NCBI RefSeq assembly: GCF_965262965.1
Contig: NZ_OZ253573.1
Location: 1,736,001 to 1,800,000 of the forward strand
Length of the DNA stretch: 64,000 nucleotides
Source: Poriferisodalis sp965262965
GTDB lineage: Bacteria; Actinomycetota; Acidimicrobiia; Acidimicrobiales; Poriferisodalaceae
Direction of reading: 5' to 3'
The notes under the pieces were generated by a model, which was not told the DNA's origin, searched no databases, and was given only the letters and a program-made list of their open reading frames with translations. Positions within the stretch are counted from its first letter, which is position 1. Every line of letters starts with the position of its first letter. The position numbers and the translations under genes were made by a program. Shown here one piece after another: positions 33,242 through 42,265 of this stretch.

Positions 33242-33710
33242 CGTGGGCACCCACGGGCATCTGCGGGTGATGGAGTCGATCCGCGCCGCGGAGGGCGACG
33301 ATGCCGTGTTCGGCGTGTACTGGGATTTTGCGAGCCGCATCCACCACGACGGCGACCGCGATTTCGACATTGCGAAGGCACTTGAAGAGCTCGGTATCGA
33401 TCCCGAGCACGCCAAGGCGGCAACCGACGAGTCATGGGACGCCGAGATCCGTACGCGCATGGACGAAGGCTTGGCGCTTGTCGGCACCGATGTGGGCACG
33501 CCGATCATCGCCCTCGACCGCAGCGACGGCGAGCGAGTCGGGATCTTCGGCCCGGTGATCACGCGGGCGCCCCAGGGCAAAGAAGCCCTGAAGCTGTGGG
33601 ATGGCATGATCGCCATGATGGATGTGGACGGCTTCTGGGAGCTGAAGAAGACCCGCACCGAGCGCCCCGAGTTCGGCGAGCGTCCGGTGACCGTCGCGCC
33701 GGTCGGCTGA
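33242..33710 (+). pseudogene. Mycothiol-dependent nitroreductase/DsbA-like gene, 5'-truncated copy
   Basis: From VGTHGHLRVMESIRAAEGDD to ERPVTVAPVG this copy is almost identical to codons 70-221 of the gene at 16503. The N-terminal part, including the catalytic U/C-P-W-C motif, was removed by the deletion that joined it to the LLM gene. GTG 33243 could start a protein, but it would lack the active site. It is 28 bases before amidohydrolase copy 2. Confidence 0.88.
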
Positions 33711-33738
33711 CCGGCCCCGAGCAACGGCCTCTGGGACG

Positions 33739-34911
33739 ATGAGCGGCACCATCCTCGACGATCTCAAGATCATCGACACCGACAGCCACTGGTCTGAGCC
33801 CTATGACCTGTGGACGTCGCGCGCGCCTGCGAAGTACCGAGACCGGGTGCCGCGGATGACCACCAAGGACGGCAAGCGCCGCTGGTGGTTCGACGACTCG
33901 ATCCCGATCGGTCTGCCCATCGCGTCGTCGGTTGTCGGCCCCGATGGCGAGAAGGTCACCGGCACGGTGTTCTTCGACTTCGACAACGAGATGGTGCATC
34001 GCGCCAGCTACGACGCCGAGGCGCGGGTCGAGATGCTGGACCAACTGGGCATCGAAGCGCAGATCATGTACCCCAACGTGGCCGGCTTCGGGAATCAGAA
34101 CTTTCTGAAATCGCCCGACGATGCACTGCGGATCATCTCGGTCGAGATCTACAACGACGCCCTCGCCGAGTTCCAAGAGGCCAGCGGCCAGCGAGTGTTC
34201 GGCATGGCGCTGCTGCCGTGGTGGGATCTCGACGCCGCGGTGCGGGAGATAGAGCGCTGTCACTCAAACGGCCTGCGAGGCATCGTGACGTGCTCGAACC
34301 CCGAGGAGGCGGGCCTGCCCGACATGGCGATGCCGCATTGGGATCCCGTGTGGCAGGTGTGCTCGGACCTGCGGATGCCGGTGAACTTCCATATCGGCTC
34401 GTCGAAGGGCAACCTGGACTACTACGGCAAGGCGCCGTGGCCGTCGTTCGGACCCGAGCGGCGTCTGGCGGTCGGCTCAGCGAACCTGATCATGGGCAAC
34501 GCCCGGGTCGTGGGCAACATGATCTACTCCGGGGTACCCGAGCGCTTCCCGGACGTGAAGTTCGTTTCCGTCGAGAGCGGGATCGGCTGGCTGCCGTTCT
34601 TCCTGGAAGTGCTCGACCACCAGATGCACGAAACAGCACCGAACGAGCTGGCCGAGTTGTCGATGCTGCCCTCCGACTACTTCCGCCGCCAGTTCTACGG
34701 CTGCTTCTGGTTCGAGCGATCAACGGTCCGGCCCACCCTCGAATACGTAGGCGCCCAATCGCTGATGTTCGAGACCGACTTCCCCCACCCCACCTGCCTG
34801 TATCCCCGCGACGATCATGACCTGGCCAGGGCGCTCGAAGGCATCCCTCGCGACGACATCGAGCGAATCATGTCCCTCAACGCCGCCGAGCTCTACCGCA
34901 TCGACATCTGA
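33739..34911 (+). CDS. Amidohydrolase family 2, full copy 2
   Basis: 390 residues, nearly identical to the protein at 17228 with the same metal-ligand segments (IIDTDSHWSEP, VNFHIGSSKG, FETDFPHPTC). The gene is intact. Here it follows the LLM::DsbA deletion fusion, so the ancestral order was LLM, DsbA-like, amidohydrolase. Its 3' flank (cctgtcaacctcctggtcgg) also follows the fragment at 58002, showing that the duplicated unit extended past the stop. Confidence 0.92.
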   Translation: MSGTILDDLKIIDTDSHWSEPYDLWTSRAPAKYRDRVPRMTTKDGKRRWWFDDSIPIGLPIASSVVGPDGEKVTGTVFFDFDNEMVHRASYDAEARVEMLDQLGIEAQIMYPNVAGFGNQNFLKSPDDALRIISVEIYNDALAEFQEASGQRVFGMALLPWWDLDAAVREIERCHSNGLRGIVTCSNPEEAGLPDMAMPHWDPVWQVCSDLRMPVNFHIGSSKGNLDYYGKAPWPSFGPERRLAVGSANLIMGNARVVGNMIYSGVPERFPDVKFVSVESGIGWLPFFLEVLDHQMHETAPNELAELSMLPSDYFRRQFYGCFWFERSTVRPTLEYVGAQSLMFETDFPHPTCLYPRDDHDLARALEGIPRDDIERIMSLNAAELYRIDI

Positions 34912-35026
34912 CCCGCGCTCGCGCCTGTCAACCTCCTGGTCGGCACCGCTTCCCAGAAGCCCAGGTCAGATGAACTCAAGTCGGCAGCGCCCATCCCAGA
35001 AGAACACGAAGGCTCCGAGAACGACG

Positions 35027-35401
35027 ATGATGCGCACCGATCCGACGGTGGACGGTGTTGAAGCGGAGTTGGACGAAATTCTGACGGAACGGTTGACGGA
35101 AGCAGATTTGCCTTCCATTCAGAAGCAGCCTGTGGCAGGCGAGATGGCGATGATGGACTTGGCCTGGATCATTGAGCTGGTCAGCACGGTCCGCAAGAGT
35201 CTGATCCAGGCGGTGACTCAGGCGAACAGGGAAGCGCAGGAACGGGAGGCGACTGAGGCTCCGCAGGGGGCACCGGAGACGCAGCCCGGTCTATCGATGC
35301 CGGACATCGGAGCGGAGCAGCCGGAAGGCGGGCAGCTTCCAGGGCCGATGCCTCCGATGCGTGAAGTGCTCGCAGGGCTAGGACGGAGACAAACGCGATG
35401 A
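35027..35401 (+). CDS. Hypothetical protein, possibly phage-derived
   Basis: 124 residues (MMRTDPTVDGVEAELDEILT). Acidic helical N-terminus, then a Pro/Glu/Gly-rich tail (EAPQGAPETQPGLSMPDIGA). No domain recognised. It overlaps the next small gene by 4 bases (ATGA), and the compact arrangement with a Cys-rich small gene recalls phage structural clusters; this is a guess. Confidence 0.45.
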   Translation: MMRTDPTVDGVEAELDEILTERLTEADLPSIQKQPVAGEMAMMDLAWIIELVSTVRKSLIQAVTQANREAQEREATEAPQGAPETQPGLSMPDIGAEQPEGGQLPGPMPPMREVLAGLGRRQTR

Positions 35402-35607
35402 ATATCCATTGGGAGCCGCTTGAGCGTGTCAGTTTGAGGGCGGCCGGGAAGAAGCGCTGCGACTGCGGGAAGCCGGGCTTGTGGCGTGCTCACGGTTTCG
35501 GGTTGAAACCGAGGCGTCTGTGCTACGACTGTGAGCGAGTCTGGGAGCCGGAGGAAGGGTTCGGCGGGATGCCGCGTTATGAGACCGGGGAGGAGTGGCA
35601 TGGCTAA
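35398..35607 (+). CDS. Small Cys-rich protein, possibly phage-derived
   Basis: 69 residues with KKRCDCGKPGLWRAHGFG and PRRLCYDCERVWEPEEGFGG: a C-x-C ... C-x2-C arrangement that could bind zinc. Translationally coupled to the gene before it. A further frame opening MAKPES at 35600 is cut by the IS1380 element at about 35608, so the cluster once continued. Confidence 0.5.
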   Translation: MNIHWEPLERVSLRAAGKKRCDCGKPGLWRAHGFGLKPRRLCYDCERVWEPEEGFGGMPRYETGEEWHG

Positions 35608-36273
35608 GCCTGAATCCACCGGTGTGGTGGGTGTGTGGGGGTTGCCGCGTCCGCGAAAAAGGCCTCCTGATCTGCGACGATTGTGATGTCGAAAGCCACA
35701 TTCGTCTCAAAAACAGGAGGCACTTTTTGTGTCTGGATCATCGCGCAGGCTGGACCGGTTCGCAACGACGTTCGATCATGAGGGCCTGGTGGCCAACGCG
35801 GGCCTGATCCTGGCGGGAACGCTGATGGACCGTCTGGGTCTGTTGGGGCTGATCGAGCGGTGGGTGCGCACCGGTTCCGCGAACCCAGGCCCGAAGATCT
35901 GCACGGTGGTCGCCGCGATGCTCGCTGGCGGCACTCACATCGATCATGTCGAGATGCTGCGCGCCGGGCGCACCGGGAGGGTGCTGGGGTTCCGCCCGAT
36001 GGCGCCGTCCACGGTGGGGTCGTTCTTGCGGACGTTCACGTTCGGTCACGTCCGCCAGCTCGAAGCGGTGCTGTCGCGCACGCTCGCTCGCGCATGGCAG
36101 TTGGGAGCAGGCCCGGGCCGTGCGCCGCTGACGGTCGATCTGGACTCCACGGTCTGCGAGGTCCACGGCAAACAAAAACAAGGAGCCGCGTACGGCTACA
36201 CCAGCGTGCTCGGCTATCACCCGCTGCTCGCTGCACGCGCCGACACCTGAACCGCTCTGGCTTTGTTGGAGAC

Positions 36274-37194
36274 TCATTGGTTTGGTTTTCCAGCCCCGGC
36301 TGGGGTGGTCTTGTGGGCAGCGTAGAACGCTGCTTCGAATTCTGCGGGCGGGGTGTCGTTGCAGTGGCCGTGGAGCCGTTGCTGGTTGAACCAGTGCACC
36401 CAGCCCAGGGTGGCGAGTTCGAGCTGGTCGACGTCGTGCCAGCCGTGTGTGTCGGGCCCGTAGGCGCATTCGGCCTTGTAGAGACCGTTGGTCGTCTCGG
36501 CCAAGGCGTTGTCATAGGAATCGGCGACGGTGCCGATGCTGGGGCGGGCGCCGATCTCGTCGAGGCGTTCGGTGAATCGCAGCGACGTGAATTGCGATCC
36601 CGCGTCGGAGTGGGCCACGAGCCCGACCAGGCGGCGGTTGCCGCGTGAGCGGCGGGCCGTCTCCAATGCGTCGAGGACCATCTCGGTGCGCATGTGCGAA
36701 GCGACGCGCCAGCCCACGATGCGGCGGGAGAACGCGTCCACGATGAAGCACACATAGGCCATGCCTGCCCGGGTCGCGACATAGGTGAGATCGGTCACCC
36801 ACAACGCGTCGGGCCGATCCGCAGTGAAGTCGCGGTTGACCAGGTCGGAAGCGCGAACCGCGTCAGGATCCTGACGCGTGGTGAACATCTTGCGCCGCCG
36901 GCTGACGCCGCGTACGCCCAGCTCACGCATCAGCCGGGCAACCTGGTCCCGGCCGATCTCGTGACCCGCGCGCCGGGCGGCCTTCCACAGCTTGCGTGCC
37001 CCGTAGACCTTGCGGTTCGCGACCCACAACGCCAACAAGATCGGCATCCACACCGCGTCCGAGACCGCCCGCGCGGACGGCTCGCGCTCACGGCGCTTGG
37101 CCGCGTAGTACGTGCTCGGGGCCACCCCCAGCGCAGTGCAGATGGGCTCGACCCCGAGCTCGCCACGATGAGCGTCGACGAACGACACCGTCAC
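36274..37194 (-). CDS. IS3-family transposase OrfB, copy 1
   Basis: 306 residues: HTH_21 region (KVYGARKLWKAARRAGHEIG, RMRELGVRGVSRRRK-like segment), then the rve domain WVTDLTYVATRAGMAYVCF, LVAHSDAGSQFTSLRFTERL and YDNALAETTNGLYKAECAYG with the D, D, E triad. It differs from copy 2 by Ser for Pro in RASDLVNRD and Thr for Met in LETARRSRG. Intact. Confidence 0.92.
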   Translation of the reverse strand: MTVSFVDAHRGELGVEPICTALGVAPSTYYAAKRREREPSARAVSDAVWMPILLALWVANRKVYGARKLWKAARRAGHEIGRDQVARLMRELGVRGVSRRRKMFTTRQDPDAVRASDLVNRDFTADRPDALWVTDLTYVATRAGMAYVCFIVDAFSRRIVGWRVASHMRTEMVLDALETARRSRGNRRLVGLVAHSDAGSQFTSLRFTERLDEIGARPSIGTVADSYDNALAETTNGLYKAECAYGPDTHGWHDVDQLELATLGWVHWFNQQRLHGHCNDTPPAEFEAAFYAAHKTTPAGAGKPNQ

Positions 37195-37215
37195 CTCTGT
37201 GGGCGGTCGAGCCCC

Positions 37216-37533
37216 TTACGCGAAAAAAGCCGACGCCTTGCCCAAGATCTCGTTCGCCCGACGCAGCTCCCGGTTCTCGGCCTCCAGCGCCTTGATCCGC
37301 TCAGCCTGCTCGCTGTTCACACCAGGGCGCAACCCAGCATCGATCTCGGCTTGGCGCACCCACGACCGCAGCGACTCCACCCCGATCCCCAACTGGGCCG
37401 CGACCCGCTTCACCGTCCCGTGATCGGTGCCCAGCTCCTTGCGGAGCTGACGCACAGCACGCACAGCACGCTCCTTTTCCGCCTCGCTGTACCGACGCGT
37501 CGTCGGCTTCCCAGGCGACATCTCATGTGGCAT
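37216..37533 (-). CDS. IS3-family transposase OrfA, copy 1
   Basis: 105 residues from ATG 37533 (MPHEMSPGKPTTRRYSEAEK). Transposase_8 helix-turn-helix (AQLGIGVESLRSWVRQAEID) followed by a leucine-zipper helix (IKALEAENRELRRANEIL). It ends SAFFA at TAA, 21 bases before orfB; a T6 run precedes the stop, so frameshifting there may link the two frames. Confidence 0.88.
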   Translation of the reverse strand: MPHEMSPGKPTTRRYSEAEKERAVRAVRQLRKELGTDHGTVKRVAAQLGIGVESLRSWVRQAEIDAGLRPGVNSEQAERIKALEAENRELRRANEILGKASAFFA

Positions 37534-38566
37534 GACTCCATCCTCGTATCCAAGATCAGGAGCCTTCAACCAACCCAGGGCGATTCAACCCGCGAGGTGC
37601 TCGGCGCACGCATGCGCAAAGGCTCCGCGGGGTCGTCGCGAGGCGTGGTGCGCTTCGTCGACGAGCTCGTCGCGAACCTGCGACGCGCCGGGGCGACCGG
37701 GCCGACCACGGTGCGCGCCGACTCGGGATTCTGGTCATGGAAACTGATCGACCGTCTCGACGCCCACGACATCAAATGGTCGATCACCGTCGCCCTCAGA
37801 TCCTCTGTGCGCACAGCGATCCAAGCGATCAGCACCGACGCGTGGGCCGACATCGACTACACCAAAGACGGCCACGCCCAAGTCGCCGAGACGACCTATG
37901 CCACCGGCCGCGGCAAAGCCAAGCGCACCGTTCGTCTCGTGGTGCGCCGCACCCGCCTCGCCGAGGGCGCACAGCGACGGCTGTGGCCCGACTGGCGACA
38001 CCACGCATTCATCACCAACACCGAACACGACACCGCCGCCGCGGATGAGTTCCACCGCGGCCACGCCGTGGTCGAGCTCGCCATCCGCGACCTCAAAGAA
38101 GGCACCGGACTCGAACACGTCCCCTCAGGCCACTACGGCGCGAACTGCGCACCGCTCGCCTGCGCAGCGCTCGCCCACAACATCGGCCACTGGACCGACA
38201 CGCTCGCCGGCGCGCCGGCGGCCACGAACCGCTCGCGCCGCACCCGACTCGTCGCACTCGCCGCCGTGCTGGTCAACCGCTCGGGCACACCCACCCTGCG
38301 ATACCCCGCCCGCTGGCCCTGGGAAACACAATTCACAGCCACGCTCAGCGCTCTCAGGGCTCTGCCCGGACCCTCCGGCTAAACGGCACAGCCCGGAACT
38401 GACGCCCCCACACAAACCCAGCGTCGACAACCCCAAACCACACCCGCACCCCTAGCCGAACACGCCCAAACACACCAAACCACACCCCCAACAACCCGAC
38501 GCGACCCCAACCTGAATCGCCCTGGGTTGGTTGAAGGCTCCTGATCTTGGATACGAGGATGGAGTC

Positions 38567-38884
38567 ATGCCACATGAGATGTCGCCTGGGAAGCCGACGA
38601 CGCGTCGGTACAGCGAGGCGGAAAAGGAGCGTGCTGTGCGTGCTGTGCGTCAGCTCCGCAAGGAGCTGGGCACCGATCACGGGACGGTGAAGCGGGTCGC
38701 GGCCCAGTTGGGGATCGGGGTGGAGTCGCTGCGGTCGTGGGTGCGCCAAGCCGAGATCGATGCTGGGTTGCGCCCTGGTGTGAACAGCGAGCAGGCTGAG
38801 CGGATCAAGGCGCTGGAGGCCGAGAACCGGGAGCTGCGTCGGGCGAACGAGATCTTGCGCAAGGCGTCGGCTTTTTTCGCGTAA
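38567..38884 (+). CDS. IS3-family transposase OrfA, copy 2
   Basis: The same 105-residue helix-turn-helix/coiled-coil protein as copy 1, with Arg instead of Gly in ANEILRKASAFFA. Arg is likelier to be ancestral because it sits in the zipper helix. Confidence 0.88.
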   Translation: MPHEMSPGKPTTRRYSEAEKERAVRAVRQLRKELGTDHGTVKRVAAQLGIGVESLRSWVRQAEIDAGLRPGVNSEQAERIKALEAENRELRRANEILRKASAFFA

Positions 38885-38905
38885 GGGGCTCGACCGCCCA
38901 CAGAG

Positions 38906-39826
38906 GTGACGGTGTCGTTCGTCGACGCTCATCGTGGCGAGCTCGGGGTCGAGCCCATCTGCACTGCGCTGGGGGTGGCCCCGAGCACGTACTACGCGGC
39001 CAAGCGCCGCGAGCGCGAGCCGTCCGCGCGGGCGGTCTCGGACGCGGTGTGGATGCCGATCTTGTTGGCGTTGTGGGTCGCGAACCGCAAGGTCTACGGG
39101 GCACGCAAGCTGTGGAAGGCCGCCCGGCGCGCGGGTCACGAGATCGGCCGGGACCAGGTTGCCCGGCTGATGCGTGAGCTGGGCGTACGCGGCGTCAGCC
39201 GGCGGCGCAAGATGTTCACCACGCGTCAGGATCCTGACGCGGTTCGCGCTCCCGACCTGGTCAACCGCGACTTCACTGCGGATCGGCCCGACGCGTTGTG
39301 GGTGACCGATCTCACCTATGTCGCGACCCGGGCAGGCATGGCCTATGTGTGCTTCATCGTGGACGCGTTCTCCCGCCGCATCGTGGGCTGGCGCGTCGCT
39401 TCGCACATGCGCACCGAGATGGTCCTCGACGCATTGGAGATGGCCCGCCGCTCACGCGGCAACCGCCGCCTGGTCGGGCTCGTGGCCCACTCCGACGCGG
39501 GATCGCAATTCACGTCGCTGCGATTCACCGAACGCCTCGACGAGATCGGCGCCCGCCCCAGCATCGGCACCGTCGCCGATTCCTATGACAACGCCTTGGC
39601 CGAGACGACCAACGGTCTCTACAAGGCCGAATGCGCCTACGGGCCCGACACACACGGCTGGCACGACGTCGACCAGCTCGAACTCGCCACCCTGGGCTGG
39701 GTGCACTGGTTCAACCAGCAACGGCTCCACGGCCACTGCAACGACACCCCGCCCGCAGAATTCGAAGCAGCGTTCTACGCTGCCCACAAGACCACCCCAG
39801 CCGGGGCTGGAAAACCAAACCAATGA
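38906..39826 (+). CDS. IS3-family transposase OrfB, copy 2
   Basis: 306 residues with the intact rve catalytic triad as in copy 1 (WVTDLTYVATR; HSDAGSQFTS; YDNALAETTNG). Two residues differ from copy 1. Starts at GTG 38906. Confidence 0.92.
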   Translation: MTVSFVDAHRGELGVEPICTALGVAPSTYYAAKRREREPSARAVSDAVWMPILLALWVANRKVYGARKLWKAARRAGHEIGRDQVARLMRELGVRGVSRRRKMFTTRQDPDAVRAPDLVNRDFTADRPDALWVTDLTYVATRAGMAYVCFIVDAFSRRIVGWRVASHMRTEMVLDALEMARRSRGNRRLVGLVAHSDAGSQFTSLRFTERLDEIGARPSIGTVADSYDNALAETTNGLYKAECAYGPDTHGWHDVDQLELATLGWVHWFNQQRLHGHCNDTPPAEFEAAFYAAHKTTPAGAGKPNQ

Positions 39827-40117
39827 GTCTCCAACAAAGCCAGAGCGGTTCAACCCGCCACCGGCCCGCGAAACCCGCGCTCACCAACAACCAATCGGTG
39901 GATTCAGGCTAAAAGCATGACAAGGCCTGTCAGAACTGGTCCTGCGTACGAGCACGCGGCGCACGCGCTCAGCAGGCTGTCTCGTCGCCGACCGTTGCGG
40001 GGCCGGGGCCGGTGCTGAACTCGTCACCGGTTCCGGCGTGGAATCAGGTGCGTCATTACTGATACGGGGGTTACTGCGCGCTATGAGGTCGTCAAGACCT
40101 ACCCGCAGCGCGGGCCG

Positions 40118-40942
40118 ATGCGACAATACCGATTGACCTCAGCCACGTCGTTTAGGTGCTTTCGCTGTGGTCAGGCCAAGACCTCGAAGCTCATGACGGT
40201 CTTCCGGCAAGACTGGAATCGCTTGCTGTGCAACGGGTGCTACGGGCGCCTGCTCTCGCTTCACGACATTCGCGCCGGAGCGACTGACGATTCAGAACTT
40301 GCTGACCGTCTCGCTGAAGAGCTGCTGGCGCTTGTATCTGAGGAAGAACTGCGCAAAGCCGTTCAGTTGCTTCGAACCCGGATCAGCGGGTTCGACCAGC
40401 TCACCGAACGGTCCCAACGGCTGCTCGCGACTTCGGAATTCGTAGCACGGCATCTCGCCAATGCCACGGGCCTTGACTGGTCAGCGGCGGTTGTCGGCAT
40501 GTGCAAGGCAGTGGAGGTCGAACTCGTGGAGCGTTTGGTCGCACCCTTGGCAGCCGAATGTCGTGGCCTTGACCTCGACGAAGATGCCCAAGACAAGGAT
40601 CTCGAGCGAGTCGCCCGCTTCTGTATAGGGCGGTCACGCACGCCGCCTGAATTGGGCACGATTCGCCACTGTCTCCAAACGGCGAGCTACTCCCGATCGC
40701 GACGGGACACGAGCAGTCTCCTGCGGGCATTGCGTCGGACGATGAGCCGGTGGCCCGATTCGCCATGGCTGCTCCAACCGGACGGGGCTCTCGCCGTCTT
40801 GGAGCAGGTGACGACGCAGTACCGGAACCGTGCAGTGCATACCGACGAACTGCAACAAGCGGATTTCGATGCCTGCTTTGACTTGGTGCTCGGTGACCGG
40901 GGCTTGATGTGGGAACTCGTACGCGCTACCGAGCCGAGATGA
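40118..40942 (+). CDS. Zinc-ribbon protein with HEPN-like C-terminal motif
   Basis: 274 residues. The N-terminus has FRCFRCGQAKTSKL and LLCNGCYGRLLS, a four-Cys zinc ribbon. The rest is alpha-helical. Near the C-terminus YRNRAVHTDELQQADFDACF contains R-x4-H, the motif of HEPN RNases, in a setting like other HEPN proteins. Function unknown; a stress or defence RNase is an inference. The frame stays open upstream without a standard start, so ATG 40118 is provisional. It converges with the SEC-C nuclease-like gene. Confidence 0.6.
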   Translation: MRQYRLTSATSFRCFRCGQAKTSKLMTVFRQDWNRLLCNGCYGRLLSLHDIRAGATDDSELADRLAEELLALVSEEELRKAVQLLRTRISGFDQLTERSQRLLATSEFVARHLANATGLDWSAAVVGMCKAVEVELVERLVAPLAAECRGLDLDEDAQDKDLERVARFCIGRSRTPPELGTIRHCLQTASYSRSRRDTSSLLRALRRTMSRWPDSPWLLQPDGALAVLEQVTTQYRNRAVHTDELQQADFDACFDLVLGDRGLMWELVRATEPR

Positions 40943-41029
40943 CGAACCCACTTGACAAGGGAGCATCTAACCGTCCCGGCATTCCGCATGCAAGTAGGCG
41001 GCGTGCCGGGATGTCCAGGTGAATCCTCA

Positions 41030-42265
41030 TCAGGCCGCATGGCAGCGTATGTACTTCCTGCCTGATCGGCATGGACAAGGATCGTCCGCTTGCAGGCTCT
41101 CCGTCGGGCGAATGCCACCGGACGTGAGCATCCCATGGCGTTCGAGAATCGACCATCGCTCATCGCTGGGCAGTTGTAGCTCGGCGGCGTCTCCGTCGAT
41201 CAGCGCAAATTTCCGGAAGACGTGACCACTCTTGGTGCTCAACCGAGCCAACAAGAGTGATACCCCCGGACCGTAGAGATCATCCAGCTCTTCATGGCGG
41301 GTAGCGGTGTAGGCGAAGACATAGGCCGAAAAGTGCTCGGAACTGCTCCAGTTGGCAGCCTGATCAAAGAAGAACAGCAACCGGTGATGTGATGGAGGAA
41401 TCTGACAAACACCCGAGACGGCATGGCCGACGACGTCTGCCTTGCGGACCTTGTGCAGCAAAGTTCGGGCCGTTTCGACCCTCACCGTGACTGGAATCGC
41501 ATCGATCACCTCGATCGCACGACGCGTGGCATCCGGATCGAGGTCGCCGTTTGGTCCCGCCGCCACGGCAATGTCCGAGTCGATCCAGTCGTCCAGAGTG
41601 GCAATGACCTGCTCTTCCCGAGGCGAGAGACCCATGGATGGCAGCACGGGATAACCACCTTCCTGCCGTACCAACTCGTTGTCGGCCGCAGCGAGATTGG
41701 CGTAGCGAACCGCCTCCTTCGCGAGCTCGATCTGGAGGGTCTGCGCGTCGATGGCTCGATGCACGTAATCGATGACACCGGAAGTCGAGCGGACGAGGTC
41801 GTTAAGCGTGTGCCAATCGTCGAGTGTCATGACAATCGTCTCCGGGTCATCGCATGTGGCATCGATCCCCGAAGGGCAACCAGGCATGTCGAGCAGGACG
41901 ACACCCGGCCATGCCCGCTTGCTATCAGCGGCAAGCGTGAGTGAGTGGCCGCGTCGTGAGGTCAACTGAAGCTCCGGCACCGAAGCAAGTGTGCGACGAG
42001 TGCCACGAACTTGGCTGGCCGCCTTGCCGATTTGCTTCCGTGCCCATGCAGACTGACGATCCAAGTCGGGAGGAGTGCGGGGGCTTCGCGCCTTCGTCTG
42101 GAGAATCACGCCTCGTCCCTGCGAGATGAGGAGGCCGTCCGAGACCTCGCGCCTAGCGTTGCCCTTGGGCAGAATCACCGGTTCGTAGACGAAGTCTGGT
42201 ACGCCCAAGTCGGCCGCGTACCAGCGGGCTGCCTCTTCGCTCGCCGCTCCCCAGCTTGCTGTCAT
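41030..42265 (-). CDS. Predicted PD-(D/E)XK nuclease-like protein with C-terminal SEC-C zinc motif
   Basis: 411 residues. The N-terminal region has REVSDGLLISQGRGVILQTK followed by AR, an Asp ... Gln-x-Lys pattern resembling PD-(D/E)XK endonuclease cores. The middle is helical, and the C-terminus DDPCPCRSGRKYIRCHAA is a SEC-C zinc motif as found in SecA and many nucleic-acid proteins. I cannot assign a named family. Together with the HEPN-like gene it could be a small defence locus. Single gene, convergent with its neighbour. Confidence 0.6.
   Translation of the reverse strand: MTASWGAASEEAARWYAADLGVPDFVYEPVILPKGNARREVSDGLLISQGRGVILQTKARSPRTPPDLDRQSAWARKQIGKAASQVRGTRRTLASVPELQLTSRRGHSLTLAADSKRAWPGVVLLDMPGCPSGIDATCDDPETIVMTLDDWHTLNDLVRSTSGVIDYVHRAIDAQTLQIELAKEAVRYANLAAADNELVRQEGGYPVLPSMGLSPREEQVIATLDDWIDSDIAVAAGPNGDLDPDATRRAIEVIDAIPVTVRVETARTLLHKVRKADVVGHAVSGVCQIPPSHHRLLFFFDQAANWSSSEHFSAYVFAYTATRHEELDDLYGPGVSLLLARLSTKSGHVFRKFALIDGDAAELQLPSDERWSILERHGMLTSGGIRPTESLQADDPCPCRSGRKYIRCHAA

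Larger units (their letters stand above)
36248..37587. mobile_element. IS3-family element, copy 1 (minus orientation)
   Basis: 1340 bases with ends tgaaccgctctggctttgtt and, on the other strand, tgaatcgccctgggttggtt. Flanked by the 3-base duplication acc (36245-36247 and 37588-37590) inside the IS1380 transposase gene. Carries orfA and orfB. An inverted copy lies 925 bases away. Confidence 0.93.
35729..38382 (+). pseudogene. IS1380-family transposase split by IS3 copy 1
   Basis: The 5' part (35729-36247, GTG with aggagg ribosome site) reads FDHEGLVANAGLILAGTLMD and TVDLDSTVCEVHGKQKQGAA (first catalytic Asp), stopping at ARADT. After the IS3 copy, 37588-38382 continues REVLGARMRKGSAG, VRADSGFWSWKLIDRLDAHD (second Asp) and VVELAIRDLKEGTGLEHVPS (Glu). 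Joined at the acc target duplication the frame is continuous, so only the insertion has disabled it. Confidence 0.9.
38513..39852. mobile_element. IS3-family element, copy 2 (plus orientation)
   Basis: 1340 bases, same ends as copy 1 but inverted, flanked by acc at 38510-38512 and 39853-39855. It sits near the right end of the same IS1380 element. The pair forms a near-perfect inverted repeat around 925 bases. Confidence 0.93.
35608..39909. mobile_element. IS1380-family element interrupted by two IS3 copies
   Basis: The left end gcctgaatccaccgg (35608) is matched by the right end, which on the other strand reads gcctgaatccaccgat (to 39909). Subtracting two 1340-base IS3 copies and their 3-base duplications leaves about 1.6 kb, the size of an IS1380 element. 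A stray right-end remnant (cggtggattcaggc) is also found at 53431-53444. Confidence 0.82.

Noticed and set aside
36694..38382. 562-codon plus-strand frame that looks like a large chimeric protein
   Set aside because: It reads antisense through IS3 copy 1 and then into the 3' half of the IS1380 transposase; only the IS1380 part is real.
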